A stretch of 60,502 nucleotides of DNA from Planctomycetaceae bacterium (lineage in GTDB: Bacteria > Planctomycetota > Planctomycetia > Pirellulales > Pirellulaceae): assembly GCA_002709225.1 (NCBI GenBank), contig PAQH01000134.1, positions 1-60,502 of the forward strand, written 5' to 3'. Below are positions 16,650-26,012 of this stretch, piece by piece. Under the pieces are notes generated by a model. It was not told the DNA's origin. It was given only the letters and a program-made list of their open reading frames with translations, and searched no databases. The position numbers were made by a program, and so were the translations under genes. Each line of letters opens with the position of its first letter. Position 1 is the stretch's first letter.

Positions 16650-16655
16650 ACTCCA

Positions 16656-16688
16656 ACGGCGAGCGCTCGAAAGGGCGCTCTCCGTATT
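16656..16688 (+). terminator. Hairpin after the tail-tube unit
   Basis: Stem GAGCGCTC / GGGCGCTC (16661-16668 with 16673-16680) with a GAAA tetraloop, extended by ACGG / CCGT and followed by ATTTC. The short T run suggests partial termination, reducing expression of tail chaperone and tape measure relative to the tube protein. Confidence 0.65.
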
Positions 16689-16722
16689 TCGCAACTTGGG
16701 CCTGTCTAACGGAGGTTGAACC

Positions 16723-17142
16723 ATGGCGAAGCTCGGTGATTTTGCAACCGATCTGAACAAGGAGCGGGACGGTATTTGGTTCCGCTATCACGGGTCCGAC
16801 TTTGAGTGTCGGATCGCTCGTATTGGTAACCCGAACTTCGAGGGCGCGAAGCGACGCGCGCTCCGAGACGAGAAGGTGCGCCGAGCCGTCGAAGGCGGAC
16901 TCACCGTGAAGGAGAGCAAGCACGCGCTCGCTCCGCTCGTGGCTGAGTACATCCTCGTGGACTGGCGCGGTCTCGAAGACGACGACGGGAACCCGCTGCC
17001 CTACTCGATCGAGAAGGCGACGGAGATGCTCCGAGACGATCGCTATCGCGATGTCTACGACTGGGTTCTGAACCAAGCCAACAACGGTGACTTCTTCCTC
17101 GCGACCGAAGCCGAGGATGCGGAGACCGTGGGAAACTCGTAG
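16723..17142 (+). CDS. Tail assembly chaperone, short form (gpG-like)
   Basis: 139 residues (MAKLGDFATDLNKERDGIWF...). 'RYHGSDFECRIARIGNPNFEGAKRRALRD' then a helical region ('HALAPLVAEYILVDWRGLED') is the pattern of tail assembly chaperones upstream of the tape measure. It binds the tape measure protein while the tail grows. The last codons hold a GGGAAAC slippery site from which a longer form is made. Confidence 0.85.
   Translation: MAKLGDFATDLNKERDGIWFRYHGSDFECRIARIGNPNFEGAKRRALRDEKVRRAVEGGLTVKESKHALAPLVAEYILVDWRGLEDDDGNPLPYSIEKATEMLRDDRYRDVYDWVLNQANNGDFFLATEAEDAETVGNS
17130..17136 (+). promoter_or_regulatory. Programmed -1 ribosomal frameshift site GGGAAAC
   Basis: In the chaperone frame the heptamer reads G-GGA-AAC, exactly in the X-XXY-YYZ phase, two codons before the stop TAG at 17140. 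After a -1 slip the ribosome continues at CTC-GTA-GAG (from 17136), and that frame is open to 17495. The lambda G/GT site is GGGAAAG, one base different. Confidence 0.9.
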
Positions 17143-17495
17143 AGCTTCTCGACTTCCATCTCAACTTCACGCCGACCGATGAAATCCGGCGGCTGTGGGA
17201 GAAGATGGCGGCGAGAGGCGATCGAACTCCCTTGGACGACGTTCCTACGATCCCAGAAGAAGCCCTATGGCTTTGGAACGCATACTCGGACCTCTCCGCG
17301 ACTCGCGGCGCGTCGGGCTTTGGCTTGTCGCCGATCGGACCTCGTGATGTCCTCGCATATTGTGAGATACTCGGACTAGATGACCCGGAATCGAGACGGG
17401 AGCTTTGGCGTGTGGTCAGAGCGCTCGATCCGGTCTTCTTGAAGGCGAAGTCTCGCAATGACCACGACCCAGCGCATCGTCGAAATCGGGATTGA
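17136..17495 (+). CDS. Tail assembly chaperone extension (gpT part of the G-T fusion)
   Basis: This frame has no convincing start of its own; an ATG at 17205 with weak GGAG spacing is a poor alternative. Translation by -1 frameshifting adds about 119 residues (KLVELLDFHLNFTPTDEIRRL...) to the first 138 of the chaperone, giving a ~257-residue protein. 'PIGPRDVLAYCEILGLDDPE' then 'RELWRVVRALDPVFL' is typical of the T domain, which recruits tail tube subunits. It overlaps the tape measure start at 17458. Confidence 0.88.
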   Translation, partial: LVELLDFHLNFTPTDEIRRLWEKMAARGDRTPLDDVPTIPEEALWLWNAYSDLSATRGASGFGLSPIGPRDVLAYCEILGLDDPESRRELWRVVRALDPVFLKAKSRNDHDPAHRRNRD

Positions 17496-20469
17496 CGCCC
17501 GGAAAGCCGAGGCGGGAGCGAAGCAGGCGGAAACCGCCTTCAATCGCACCTCCAAGGCGACAAAACAAGCCCGCGATGAGCAGGGTCGGTTCGTTGCCCA
17601 GACGAAGAAGACCTCGGCGGCGACCAAGTCGCTGGCTCTCGGTCTCGGCGCTCTGGGCGGGAGCTTCGTCGCGTTCACGGCTCTCCGGCGATCCGTCGGG
17701 ATCGTGGCCTCCTTTGAGGAGACGATCGTCTCCGTGGGTCAGGTGGCCCGAGCCTCGGGCGATGAGCTCGCGGCTCTACGAGCGGAAGCTCGTGAGCTAG
17801 GCGGCACGACCCGCTTCACGGCGACTCAAGCGGGCGAGGGTCTCCTCTTCCTCTCGCGGGCGGGCTTCTCGGTCAACGAGTCGCTCTCGGCGATCGGCTC
17901 GACCCTCGACCTCGCGACAGCGGGCAATCTCGCGCTCGGCGACGCAGCGGACATCGCATCGAACGTCTTGAGTCAGTTCGGTCTCGCGGCGGGCGAGACT
18001 ACCCGAGTCGTTGACGATCTCGTGAACGTCTCAAACAACGCCAACACCTCGGTCGGTCAGCTGGCCGAGGCCCTCAAGTTCGCTGGCCCCGTCGCGGGCG
18101 CGCTCGGGCGCGATGTCGAAGAGACAGCGGCGGCGCTCGGCGTCCTCGGCAACTCGGGTATCCAAGCGAGCCTCGCGGGCACGAACCTCCGAGGCATCCT
18201 CTCGACGCTCTTGGAGCCGACCGGGAAGGGCAAGAAGGCGCTCGAAGAACTCGGGATTGCGATTTCTGATCTCGACCCCAACACGAGGTCGATCGTCGAA
18301 ATCTTCCAGAAGCTCGAAGAGCGGAACCTCTCGGCGGCTCAGGCGGTCGCGCTCTTCGGTCGCCGAAACGCGGCGGCGGCGCTCATCCTTCGAGACAACG
18401 TCGATGAGATCGAGAAACTCATCGAAGCTCAGGAAGACGGTCGCGGTGCGGCCGAGGACTTCTCCGAAGCACTCAACGATACGCTCGGTGGTTCGTTCCG
18501 ATCGCTCGCTTCCGCGATCGAGTCGGTGATCCTCAATGTCGGAGATTTCGAGGACGGCGCTCTCAAGAGCCTCGTGGATGGTCTTACCGAATCGGTTCGC
18601 TTCATCTCCCGGATGACCGACTCCACGGGCGAGTTCTCGACCGAAGTTGATATCGCCCGCGACGCGGTTCAGGGTCTAGCTATCGCGCTGGTCGCTGGCG
18701 TGGGAGCTCAGGCGCTCCTTTCTGTTACGACTTACACAGCCGCGATCGGCGGACTCACCAAAGCGTTTACGGCGCTTTCGGTCGCGGTCAAAGCCAACCC
18801 GATCTTCTTCGGGGTTTCTTTCGGCGTGTTCGCGATCAGCCAGTTGATCGCTATCAACGAAAGGCTCGTGCGTCAGCGTTCTCTTCTTGACGACCTCCGT
18901 AAGAAAGAAGTTGACCTCGCGGTTCTGCGTTCTTCCTTCGAGGGCGCTTCGGGTCCTCTGAACCTCGCGGCTCGATCCGATAGCGAAGAGGTCATCAATC
19001 GAGCCTTCGATCAGGTTGACGCTCTGATCCAGCGAGGTCGCGAAACTCTCGCTCAGGACAACGCGATCGACGGTCGCGTGACGGTCTCTGAGTTGATCGG
19101 TCTTGTACCCGACGCCTTCCGCGATGATCTTCAAGATACCTTCCGAGAGCTTGAGGAAGCCGCGCTCGCCGAGCGCGATGCTACAATCAGTCGATTGGAA
19201 GGTCGAATCGCGTCTTCCGAGACGCGGGTTGACAATATTCTGAGTGGCGGTACGGGCGGCGTGCGAGGTCGGAACGTAGACCCCGATATCATGAGTATCC
19301 GTCGAGAGGCAAGCGCGGCTCGTAGGGATATCCGGGAACTCAATAACACGCCTCTCGATGAGCTTCAGGTTTCGGCGAGAGACGCGGCGGCGTTTTTCGA
19401 GACCCTCGCGGATACCAGTCGAGGAACTCGCGAAGAGTTCCTTGAGAACGCAAACACGCAGCGAGATCTGACGCTGGCGCTCGAAGAGACGAGCGAAGCA
19501 ACTATCAAGGCTCGCGACGGGTTCGCCGAGTTCCTCGCTGATATTCAAGTCGCTCGCTCCGAGGTTGGTCTCACCAACGAGGAGATCGAACGTCAGCGTA
19601 TGCTGATCGAAGCGAGAACGCTCGCCAACGAAGCCTTCGGAGAGAACTCCGTCCGGGCTGAGTTGGCGTACGGCGTCGCTGTTCAGCAAGTCACCGATCT
19701 GCTTCGCGAACGGGAAGAAGCCGAAAAGCGCGCCCGAGGCGAGGCCGCTATTCAAGGTGCCGACGACGTTATCACTCGACTCCAGTTCCAAGAACAGGCG
19801 CTCCGAGACTTCTCACGTTCGGCGAGCGATAACCAAATCATCATCAGCGGCTCTTCGGCGATCATCGAAGAGTTCGGCGCGGACTCCGAAGAAGCAGCCG
19901 GAAAGATCAAGGAACTCGAAGCGGCGGTCGATGGGCTGGAGAACGCCCGACGGCTTCGGGCGATCGCCGAGGGTATCGGACAGGCGTTCTCCGATGCCTT
20001 CTCCGACGTCATCTTCGAGGCCGAGTCGGTCGAGGACGCGATTGAGGGTCTCGTCAGGAACACCGCGAAGCTGATCTTCGATCAGTTGGTCGCTCAGCAG
20101 ATCGCGAGCTTCGTTGCCCGGATCGCGGGCGCGGGCTTCGGAGCGGGCGGCGGGTTCGGCGGCGGGTTCAAGCACGGCGGCGTGATCGACCGGGGCTCGG
20201 TGATCCCGTTCGCTTCGGGCGGCATCGTCGATCGCCCGACGAAGTTCCCGATGAGCGGCGGGCGGACCGGGCTGATGGGCGAGGCCGGGCCGGAGGCAAT
20301 TGTACCCCTCCCGAACTCTCGGGCCATTCCGGTCGAGATGAAGGGCGGAGGTGGGACTACCGTTATCAACCAGACGGTGAACGTGGAGACCCCGGACGCG
20401 GGGAGCTTCGATAGATCCAAGAACCAGATCGGACGGAACCTCCGCCGACAGCTTCAGAGGAGTGTTTGA
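17458..20469 (+). CDS. Tail tape measure protein (TP901 type)
   Basis: 1003 residues. N-terminal helical region, then a TP901-type core at ~75-330 ('EETIVSVGQVARASGDEL', 'ARELGGTTRFTATQAGEGL', 'LRGILSTLLEPTGKGKKAL'). A hydrophobic stretch lies around 400-440 and long coiled-coil segments follow ~540-830. The C-terminus is lambda-like: 'FKHGGVIDRGSVIPFASGG' and 'GRTGLMGEAGPEAIVPLP'. It sets tail length and probably enters the host envelope. The start overlaps the chaperone extension by 38 bases. Confidence 0.95.
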   Translation: MTTTQRIVEIGIDARKAEAGAKQAETAFNRTSKATKQARDEQGRFVAQTKKTSAATKSLALGLGALGGSFVAFTALRRSVGIVASFEETIVSVGQVARASGDELAALRAEARELGGTTRFTATQAGEGLLFLSRAGFSVNESLSAIGSTLDLATAGNLALGDAADIASNVLSQFGLAAGETTRVVDDLVNVSNNANTSVGQLAEALKFAGPVAGALGRDVEETAAALGVLGNSGIQASLAGTNLRGILSTLLEPTGKGKKALEELGIAISDLDPNTRSIVEIFQKLEERNLSAAQAVALFGRRNAAAALILRDNVDEIEKLIEAQEDGRGAAEDFSEALNDTLGGSFRSLASAIESVILNVGDFEDGALKSLVDGLTESVRFISRMTDSTGEFSTEVDIARDAVQGLAIALVAGVGAQALLSVTTYTAAIGGLTKAFTALSVAVKANPIFFGVSFGVFAISQLIAINERLVRQRSLLDDLRKKEVDLAVLRSSFEGASGPLNLAARSDSEEVINRAFDQVDALIQRGRETLAQDNAIDGRVTVSELIGLVPDAFRDDLQDTFRELEEAALAERDATISRLEGRIASSETRVDNILSGGTGGVRGRNVDPDIMSIRREASAARRDIRELNNTPLDELQVSARDAAAFFETLADTSRGTREEFLENANTQRDLTLALEETSEATIKARDGFAEFLADIQVARSEVGLTNEEIERQRMLIEARTLANEAFGENSVRAELAYGVAVQQVTDLLREREEAEKRARGEAAIQGADDVITRLQFQEQALRDFSRSASDNQIIISGSSAIIEEFGADSEEAAGKIKELEAAVDGLENARRLRAIAEGIGQAFSDAFSDVIFEAESVEDAIEGLVRNTAKLIFDQLVAQQIASFVARIAGAGFGAGGGFGGGFKHGGVIDRGSVIPFASGGIVDRPTKFPMSGGRTGLMGEAGPEAIVPLPNSRAIPVEMKGGGGTTVINQTVNVETPDAGSFDRSKNQIGRNLRRQLQRSV

Positions 20470-21440
20470 TGGCGGGATTCCACGAGGTCCAGTTCCCGAC
20501 CGATATTTCTTGGGGCTCCGAAGGCGGTCCGGGATTCAAGACGATCATCAACGAACTCCCTTCGGGTCAAGAAGAGCGAGTCGCGTTGTGGTCCGGCGGT
20601 CGGATGCAGTTCAACGTCGCCTACGGCGTCCGAAGGACTTCCCAACTCGCGACGCTCCAGACGTTCTACCGAGCGAGGCAGGGCGCGGCGTACGGCTTCC
20701 GCTACAAGGACTGGTCCGACTTCACCTCCAACTCAACCGACCCGAGCTACGGCTCGGCGAAGGGGACCGAGGATCAGGTCATCGGAGCCGGAGACGGATC
20801 GACGACGACCTTCCAGCTCAGGAAGACCTACACCTCGGGCGGCGAGAGTCAGATCCGAAACATCTTCAAGCCGGTCACCGGGACCGTCGAGGTTTGGGTC
20901 AACGGAGCGGCTCAGACCGAAGGCGTGGACTTTACCGTCAACACCGAGACCGGGATCGTGACCTTCTCATCGGCTCCGAGCGGCGGTGCGAACATCACCG
21001 CGTCCTTCGAGTTCGATGTCCCGGTCCGATTCGACGCGAGCGCCGACTCGGTACTCTCGGTCTCCGCTGACGCCTTCGACGAAGGCTCGATTCGAGACAT
21101 CGGTCTGGTCGAGATTCTCGATCCGACCGGCGGCGTTCAATCGACCCACCCCCACGGCGGCTCGACCGTCCGGGAGTTCACCGGAGACATCACGGTGTCT
21201 TCGGCGACCTACCTCCACTACCTGACCGCGACCAATACCGGCTACAACGTCGATCTCGCGGAAACAACTTTGGACCTCCCCGAAGGGCGTCCGTTCATCA
21301 TGGTCGTCAACGCGGGCTCGAATACTTTCACGCTTCGCGACTCGGCGGGTGCGACGATCTCCGCGTTGGCTTCTGGTCAGTCGGCTCGGGTTTCGGCGGT
21401 ACGAAACAACGGCGGAACGAAAGTGTTGGTGACGTATTGA
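20469..21440 (+). CDS. Distal tail protein, DUF2460 / GTA gp12-like
   Basis: 323 residues from the ATG overlapping the tape measure stop (TGATG). The N-terminal ~230 residues match DUF2460 (TIGR02217): 'FHEVQFPTDISWGSEGGPGF', 'EERVALWSGGRMQFNVAYGV', 'FYRARQGAAYGFRYKDWSD' and 'ITASFEFDVPVRFDASAD'. In the Rhodobacter gene transfer agent this protein forms the distal tail ring. The C-terminal ~100 residues are an added beta domain ('YLHYLTATNTGYNVDLAETT') similar to the small receptor or spike modules of other tail proteins. Confidence 0.9.
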   Translation: MAGFHEVQFPTDISWGSEGGPGFKTIINELPSGQEERVALWSGGRMQFNVAYGVRRTSQLATLQTFYRARQGAAYGFRYKDWSDFTSNSTDPSYGSAKGTEDQVIGAGDGSTTTFQLRKTYTSGGESQIRNIFKPVTGTVEVWVNGAAQTEGVDFTVNTETGIVTFSSAPSGGANITASFEFDVPVRFDASADSVLSVSADAFDEGSIRDIGLVEILDPTGGVQSTHPHGGSTVREFTGDITVSSATYLHYLTATNTGYNVDLAETTLDLPEGRPFIMVVNAGSNTFTLRDSAGATISALASGQSARVSAVRNNGGTKVLVTY

Positions 21441-24400
21441 TTTCTGAAGCGGACTACTACGGCGGCGCGATTGACCTCGGGAACAACGTGGTCTTCGCTT
21501 CACTTCACCCCGAGCGGGCGTTCTTCTACCGATTCGATCCGGCGATCTTCACCGGCTCGCCCGACTTCTCCTTCCAGCTTCCTCCGGTTCTTACGAATCC
21601 CCATCACTGGAAGCAGTACGAAGGCCGACCGATGTTCGCTATCTGGCGAGACGGTGCTGGCCACAACCCAACGATTCGTACGAACTCCTACGGGACGGGC
21701 TCTCCGGGGTCAGCCGTTCAGGTGATGAGTACCAACAACACGGTCTATATCGTCTCGCTCGTTGACGCGGCGACCGACACTTGGACCGTCGAAACCTCTT
21801 CGATCAACTCGATCCTTTCGCCCACAACGGTCGGGTCGCTGACGATCGACGCGCCGGTGGTCAAAGAAGCGTTCTCTCCGTTCTGCTTCGAGGGGACTCC
21901 GTGCGAGTTTCTTCGCGATCAAGACAACGTCCCGCTCGACGGCGCGGGCGGTCGAGACCACGTGTGCGTCCCGTTCTTCGAGGACCCGCAGTTCATGGTC
22001 AAGACGACTTACCAAAATCGCGACCCGGTTCGGGCGGCGGATCTTTACATGCCGAAGCTCGTATACCTCTCGATCACCGATGGCGAGTTCACCGAGGATA
22101 CGAACCACCCCCTGAACGGCGTCGAGTCTCTCGGCTCGGAGTTCTACGACGCGCTCTACGGACGCGAGGGAGCGACCGCCGACAACCCGGACGCGAAGAA
22201 TCCTTGGGTGCTCGAATATGATAGCAGCGAGGACGGGACGCTCGACTCCTCGAATCCGTACCATATGAGAGCAAGCGGCTCTCCGACGCTCTCTTGGACC
22301 CACTCCACCGGCTCAGGCGTCCCGGTCTACAAGTACGTCTGGAAGGCAACGAAGACGTACGGACCGCCGGAGGAACCGGACAAGTACACGCTAGAGGTCC
22401 GTCTCGTTGCTGAGGTCTCGCTCGGCGGCTCGGAGATCACCTCCGCGAACACGGCGGGTCAGCCTCAAGGCGGAATCCCGTCGCTGGACTACGGCGTCCT
22501 CGGAACGCTCTTCAGCTTCTACGTCTTCACCGATGAGATCGAACCGACTTGGGTTGACGGCGTCTCGACCTTCCAGCCCAACGGCTTCTCGGGCGCTCAC
22601 GCTTTCACTCGCGACGACCCCTTCGTGGCGGCGAACGCGGCGGGCGTCGGGCTCGGCGGCGGAGACGACAAAGGCGCCCACCCGCAGCTGGTCGCGGCGG
22701 CGCTCCTCCCGACCTCGCTTCACGCGCCAGAGAATCTCGCTCACCGAGCCACCGTGGACTACGCGACGCTCTACAACTGGGAGGAGGCCCGAAAGCTCCT
22801 CGGCGGGTCGCCTTGGATCGATCACGGCGGGGCGTGTACCCAGACGACGATCCGCTACACCGACGCGGAGGACTTCAACGGCATCGCGTACAACACCGTC
22901 TTCGGCTCGACGGTGGGCTTCAACCGCTTCCGACCGATGACGCTCGGCGGAGACTTCCCCGCGTCGTCTCCGGTTGAGTGGCTGTGCTGGGAGAATGGGC
23001 GAGGTCAGGGGACGTTTTTCCTTCAGCCCGCGAACCCCGGATGGGAAGAGGAGTGCTCTCGGCTCACTCTGACCAACTCCGGTGAGGTCGCGATCTGCGT
23101 CAACGACGGGGACAACTCGGACTCCGATGACGGGTTCGCGTGGACGAGCCCCGCGACACCCGCGTGCTTCGGAAATCAGGCCGAACCCTTCGACGGCGAA
23201 GGCGGCTCTCACCAAGCCGTCCTCGGGCCGGGTAACTCGGGCGCGCACCTACCCCCGTTCGCGGACTTCTTGACGAACGGTCCCGATGTCTACAACGCCG
23301 ACTCCTCCTATGGATGCTGCTTCCGACTCGGGCGCGGCCAGAATCCCAACTCATCGCGGACTCAGGTGGTCGGGCATTCGTACTGCATCCTTGAGACGAC
23401 CGTCCACGGCGAACCTCAACCGGCGTCGAATCGTTGCGAGATCGTCGATGGTGACTGTAACGTGATCGGGACGTACTGGGCCCGCGCTCGGTTCGGTCTG
23501 GAGAGCTACTCGCTGCCCTTCTCGGCGGATTGGGAGTTCTGGGGACCCGACGAAGAATCGGTCGGCGTCCGCGACTTCTCCGGCTCGGAAGGAACGTGGA
23601 GCGGGAGAATCGGAACAATCGGTCAGTCGAGCCAGACCTTCACGGTCACCGGTACCGGCGGGTCGAGCGCGGTTCGGGCCATGGAGGAATACGACTTCAC
23701 GACCGGCGGCTCTCGCGATTGGACGGGCTTCCGCGTGACGGCGAACCTCGACCCGACCTCGGGTGACATCGGGATCGGGATGGGCTACGAAGAGACGACC
23801 AACGATTTCACCGGCGTCCTTCTCCACCTCACCGCCGAGAGCGGCGGGAACACGACCGCGACCGTCAAGCGCTACGATGACGGCGTGGTCGCCGAGACAC
23901 TCGCCAGCGAAGTCTTGACCGCGTCGAGTTCGATGGCGGCTTCGATCGAGATGGACGGGACCTATTTCACCGCGACCGTCGGGACACTTTCCTTCTCAGG
24001 TGATACTTACTATGAGGGAATGGAGACGGTCAACCATCCGGTCGTCGCAGCGGAATCCGGGACCGGAGGCGTCGCCAACGATGTCGTCGTGACCGACATT
24101 CACCCGGAGTATCTGATCTGGGCGAGCGCGAGCGTAAGCGGATCTCAGATGGAGGGCTCGCTTTCCAACTACATCGTCACGAGCCGGGTCGATGAATTTT
24201 GTCCCGTCCAGAATAATCCCGATTGCTGCGCCCAATGTTGTGACGACGACGAACCCGTCTGCTGTAACTGCGAGTCGTGGTTCCAGTATCAATCGACTTG
24301 GTTCTCCGCGAGTAAGGCCGAGCACCCGTCTCTCGGTTGGCAGCCGATCCGAGACGGGACGACCGTCGGCGACGGATGCACGCGGACCGACACGGCAATT

Positions 24401-24679
24401 TGCGGCGAGATCGCAGGTGATGTTTACGATAACCCAACTGGGCGGCTCTCGCCGAATCCGTTCCGTTGCCGGTGCGAAGGAGAACTTTGCGGATTCGCGG
24501 GCGATCCGTGCGACGTTTGCCTCGGCGTTCGTCCGGGCTGTACGGTGAGTTGGGGATTCGATTTCGATCTTCTCGACCCGGACCGGGTTTCGGGGATCAG
24601 CCCCGCGTGTCCTCACCACATGCCGAATATGTGTAATACGCTCGTGGGGTGGGCCGCGAATCCGCTGTTCTGTATCTAA
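21437..24679 (+). CDS. Large Cys-rich tail-tip protein, candidate adhesin
   Basis: 1080 residues with a TTG start overlapping the previous stop (TTGA). I do not recognise the family. Residues ~730-890 look like a LamG/concanavalin-type beta sandwich ('TGGSRDWTGFRVTANLDPTS', 'GDIGIGMGYEETTNDFTGVL'). The C-terminal ~170 residues contain about 30 Cys in tight clusters ('CCAQCCDDDEPVCCNCESW', 'CRCEGELCGFAGDPCDVC'), suggesting metal binding or many disulphides. It is inserted between the DUF2460 and DUF2163 genes, so it is probably an exposed tail-tip or receptor-binding protein. Confidence 0.75.
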   Translation: MISEADYYGGAIDLGNNVVFASLHPERAFFYRFDPAIFTGSPDFSFQLPPVLTNPHHWKQYEGRPMFAIWRDGAGHNPTIRTNSYGTGSPGSAVQVMSTNNTVYIVSLVDAATDTWTVETSSINSILSPTTVGSLTIDAPVVKEAFSPFCFEGTPCEFLRDQDNVPLDGAGGRDHVCVPFFEDPQFMVKTTYQNRDPVRAADLYMPKLVYLSITDGEFTEDTNHPLNGVESLGSEFYDALYGREGATADNPDAKNPWVLEYDSSEDGTLDSSNPYHMRASGSPTLSWTHSTGSGVPVYKYVWKATKTYGPPEEPDKYTLEVRLVAEVSLGGSEITSANTAGQPQGGIPSLDYGVLGTLFSFYVFTDEIEPTWVDGVSTFQPNGFSGAHAFTRDDPFVAANAAGVGLGGGDDKGAHPQLVAAALLPTSLHAPENLAHRATVDYATLYNWEEARKLLGGSPWIDHGGACTQTTIRYTDAEDFNGIAYNTVFGSTVGFNRFRPMTLGGDFPASSPVEWLCWENGRGQGTFFLQPANPGWEEECSRLTLTNSGEVAICVNDGDNSDSDDGFAWTSPATPACFGNQAEPFDGEGGSHQAVLGPGNSGAHLPPFADFLTNGPDVYNADSSYGCCFRLGRGQNPNSSRTQVVGHSYCILETTVHGEPQPASNRCEIVDGDCNVIGTYWARARFGLESYSLPFSADWEFWGPDEESVGVRDFSGSEGTWSGRIGTIGQSSQTFTVTGTGGSSAVRAMEEYDFTTGGSRDWTGFRVTANLDPTSGDIGIGMGYEETTNDFTGVLLHLTAESGGNTTATVKRYDDGVVAETLASEVLTASSSMAASIEMDGTYFTATVGTLSFSGDTYYEGMETVNHPVVAAESGTGGVANDVVVTDIHPEYLIWASASVSGSQMEGSLSNYIVTSRVDEFCPVQNNPDCCAQCCDDDEPVCCNCESWFQYQSTWFSASKAEHPSLGWQPIRDGTTVGDGCTRTDTAICGEIAGDVYDNPTGRLSPNPFRCRCEGELCGFAGDPCDVCLGVRPGCTVSWGFDFDLLDPDRVSGISPACPHHMPNMCNTLVGWAANPLFCI

Positions 24680-24688
24680 GGACTCAAT

Positions 24689-25120
24689 ATGAACTCCAGA
24701 GAAACCCGACTCGTTTTGAACTACGCGAAGGCCAACGGAATCTCCGTCGCGAAACTTTCGCAGAAGGAACTCCGATCGCTTTTGGTGAAGGTCTTTCCGA
24801 AGAGCTATCTCGCGGGCGGCGCGGTCGCGGCGACGGCGGCCCATATCGAGAAGAAGATGGGCGTCCGTCAGGCGGACCCGGATACGATTCGGAAGAACAA
24901 GGCGACCTGCGAAGGATGTCCTCACGGTCAGTTCGCGAGACTCAAGGATCAGACCCCGGTGTGTCAGGCGTGCGGGTGCCACGGGAAGTTCCTCGAAGCG
25001 AAATGGTCTTCGTCGAAGGGCGAGTGCCCGCTGACGGTCGGCGGGAAGGAAGTGAAGGATCTCACCGTGGAGGAACTCCGCGAAGATCCGCCGACTTGGA
25101 GCAACCGGCGTGCCGGATAA
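24689..25120 (+). CDS. Zinc-ribbon protein of the tail-tip cluster
   Basis: 143 residues. The N-terminal half is helical and basic; the C-terminal half holds 'CEGC', then 'CQACGC', then a final Cys ('KGECPL'), a pattern fit for one zinc or an Fe-S centre. Located between the Cys-rich tail protein and the DUF2163 hub protein, which itself has conserved Cys. It may help assembly or cluster loading of its neighbours. The weak ribosome site (TAAGGAC) suits modest expression. Confidence 0.65.
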   Translation: MNSRETRLVLNYAKANGISVAKLSQKELRSLLVKVFPKSYLAGGAVAATAAHIEKKMGVRQADPDTIRKNKATCEGCPHGQFARLKDQTPVCQACGCHGKFLEAKWSSSKGECPLTVGGKEVKDLTVEELREDPPTWSNRRAG

Positions 25121-26012
25121 TGTCCCCAACTCAATGCGACCGCTCTCGGTACGGGGGACGTTCCACTTCGCGAGGTGCTGGAAGATTTCTGAGGGCGAGC
25201 TTTCGTCCCCGAAGTATTTCACCGACCACGACGTGCCGTTAGTCTTCGACAACGCGACCTGGATCCCCAACGACGGTCTCGGAGCCTCCGCGATCGCGAC
25301 GGGGCTGAATCAAGACGCGGGCTCGGTCGAGCTTCGGGGCGTCATCTCTTCGTCAGAGATCACCGAGGCCGATCTCCGCGCCGGAGTCTACAACAACGCT
25401 CTCGTGGAGGAGTTTCTCGTTGACGCTCGCTTCCCCTGGGCGGGTAAGTATCGGACCAACCGATACAGAATGGGGCAGATCAGTTGGAACGAAAAGAAGA
25501 AAACCTTCGAGGCCGACTCGCAATCGGTCGTCGATCAGCTTCGGAAGAATGTTGGGGGCCGCTACTCGCGTAGGTGCCGTTGGACGCTCGGCGATAACGA
25601 TTGCGGGGTCAACCTCGTTTCGTTCCAGAGCGGACTCATGGGGATTCTTACGATCGTTGACGACTTCACGATCACAACGACCGCTCCTCCGAGCAACGAC
25701 GTCACCGGCTACTACGACGACGGCTCTATGGTCGTTGGAACCGGGGACCTCGCGGGGAAATCGTTCCCCATCAAGAGCTACGACTCGGACACGAACACCT
25801 TCAAGTTTCAGATTCCGGTTGTCGGCTGGGCGGTCTCGGACGTTCTCGTAGCCCAAGCCGGGTGCAATCACCGGAGCGGCGTCGCGATCGACGGAACGGC
25901 GGACACCGAGGGACACTGTAAGAACAAGTTCTCCAACCTCGCGAACTTCGGCGGCTTCCCGTTCCTCCCGACCGACGACAAGCTCTTCTCGACCCCGGAC
26001 TCGAAATCATGA
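25110..26012 (+). CDS. Tail hub protein, DUF2163 / GTA gp13-like
   Basis: 300 residues from the GTG at 25110; an ATG at 25134 is an alternative. The family pattern is clear: 'HFARCWKISEGELSSPKYFT' with 'DHDVPLVFDNATW', 'YSRRCRWTLGDNDCGVNL', and at the end 'AGCNHR...GHCKNKFSNLANFGGFPFLP'. In the Rhodobacter GTA structure the related hub protein carries an iron-sulphur cluster held by such cysteines. It forms the baseplate hub together with the next two gene products. Confidence 0.9.
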   Translation: MPDNVPNSMRPLSVRGTFHFARCWKISEGELSSPKYFTDHDVPLVFDNATWIPNDGLGASAIATGLNQDAGSVELRGVISSSEITEADLRAGVYNNALVEEFLVDARFPWAGKYRTNRYRMGQISWNEKKKTFEADSQSVVDQLRKNVGGRYSRRCRWTLGDNDCGVNLVSFQSGLMGILTIVDDFTITTTAPPSNDVTGYYDDGSMVVGTGDLAGKSFPIKSYDSDTNTFKFQIPVVGWAVSDVLVAQAGCNHRSGVAIDGTADTEGHCKNKFSNLANFGGFPFLPTDDKLFSTPDSKS

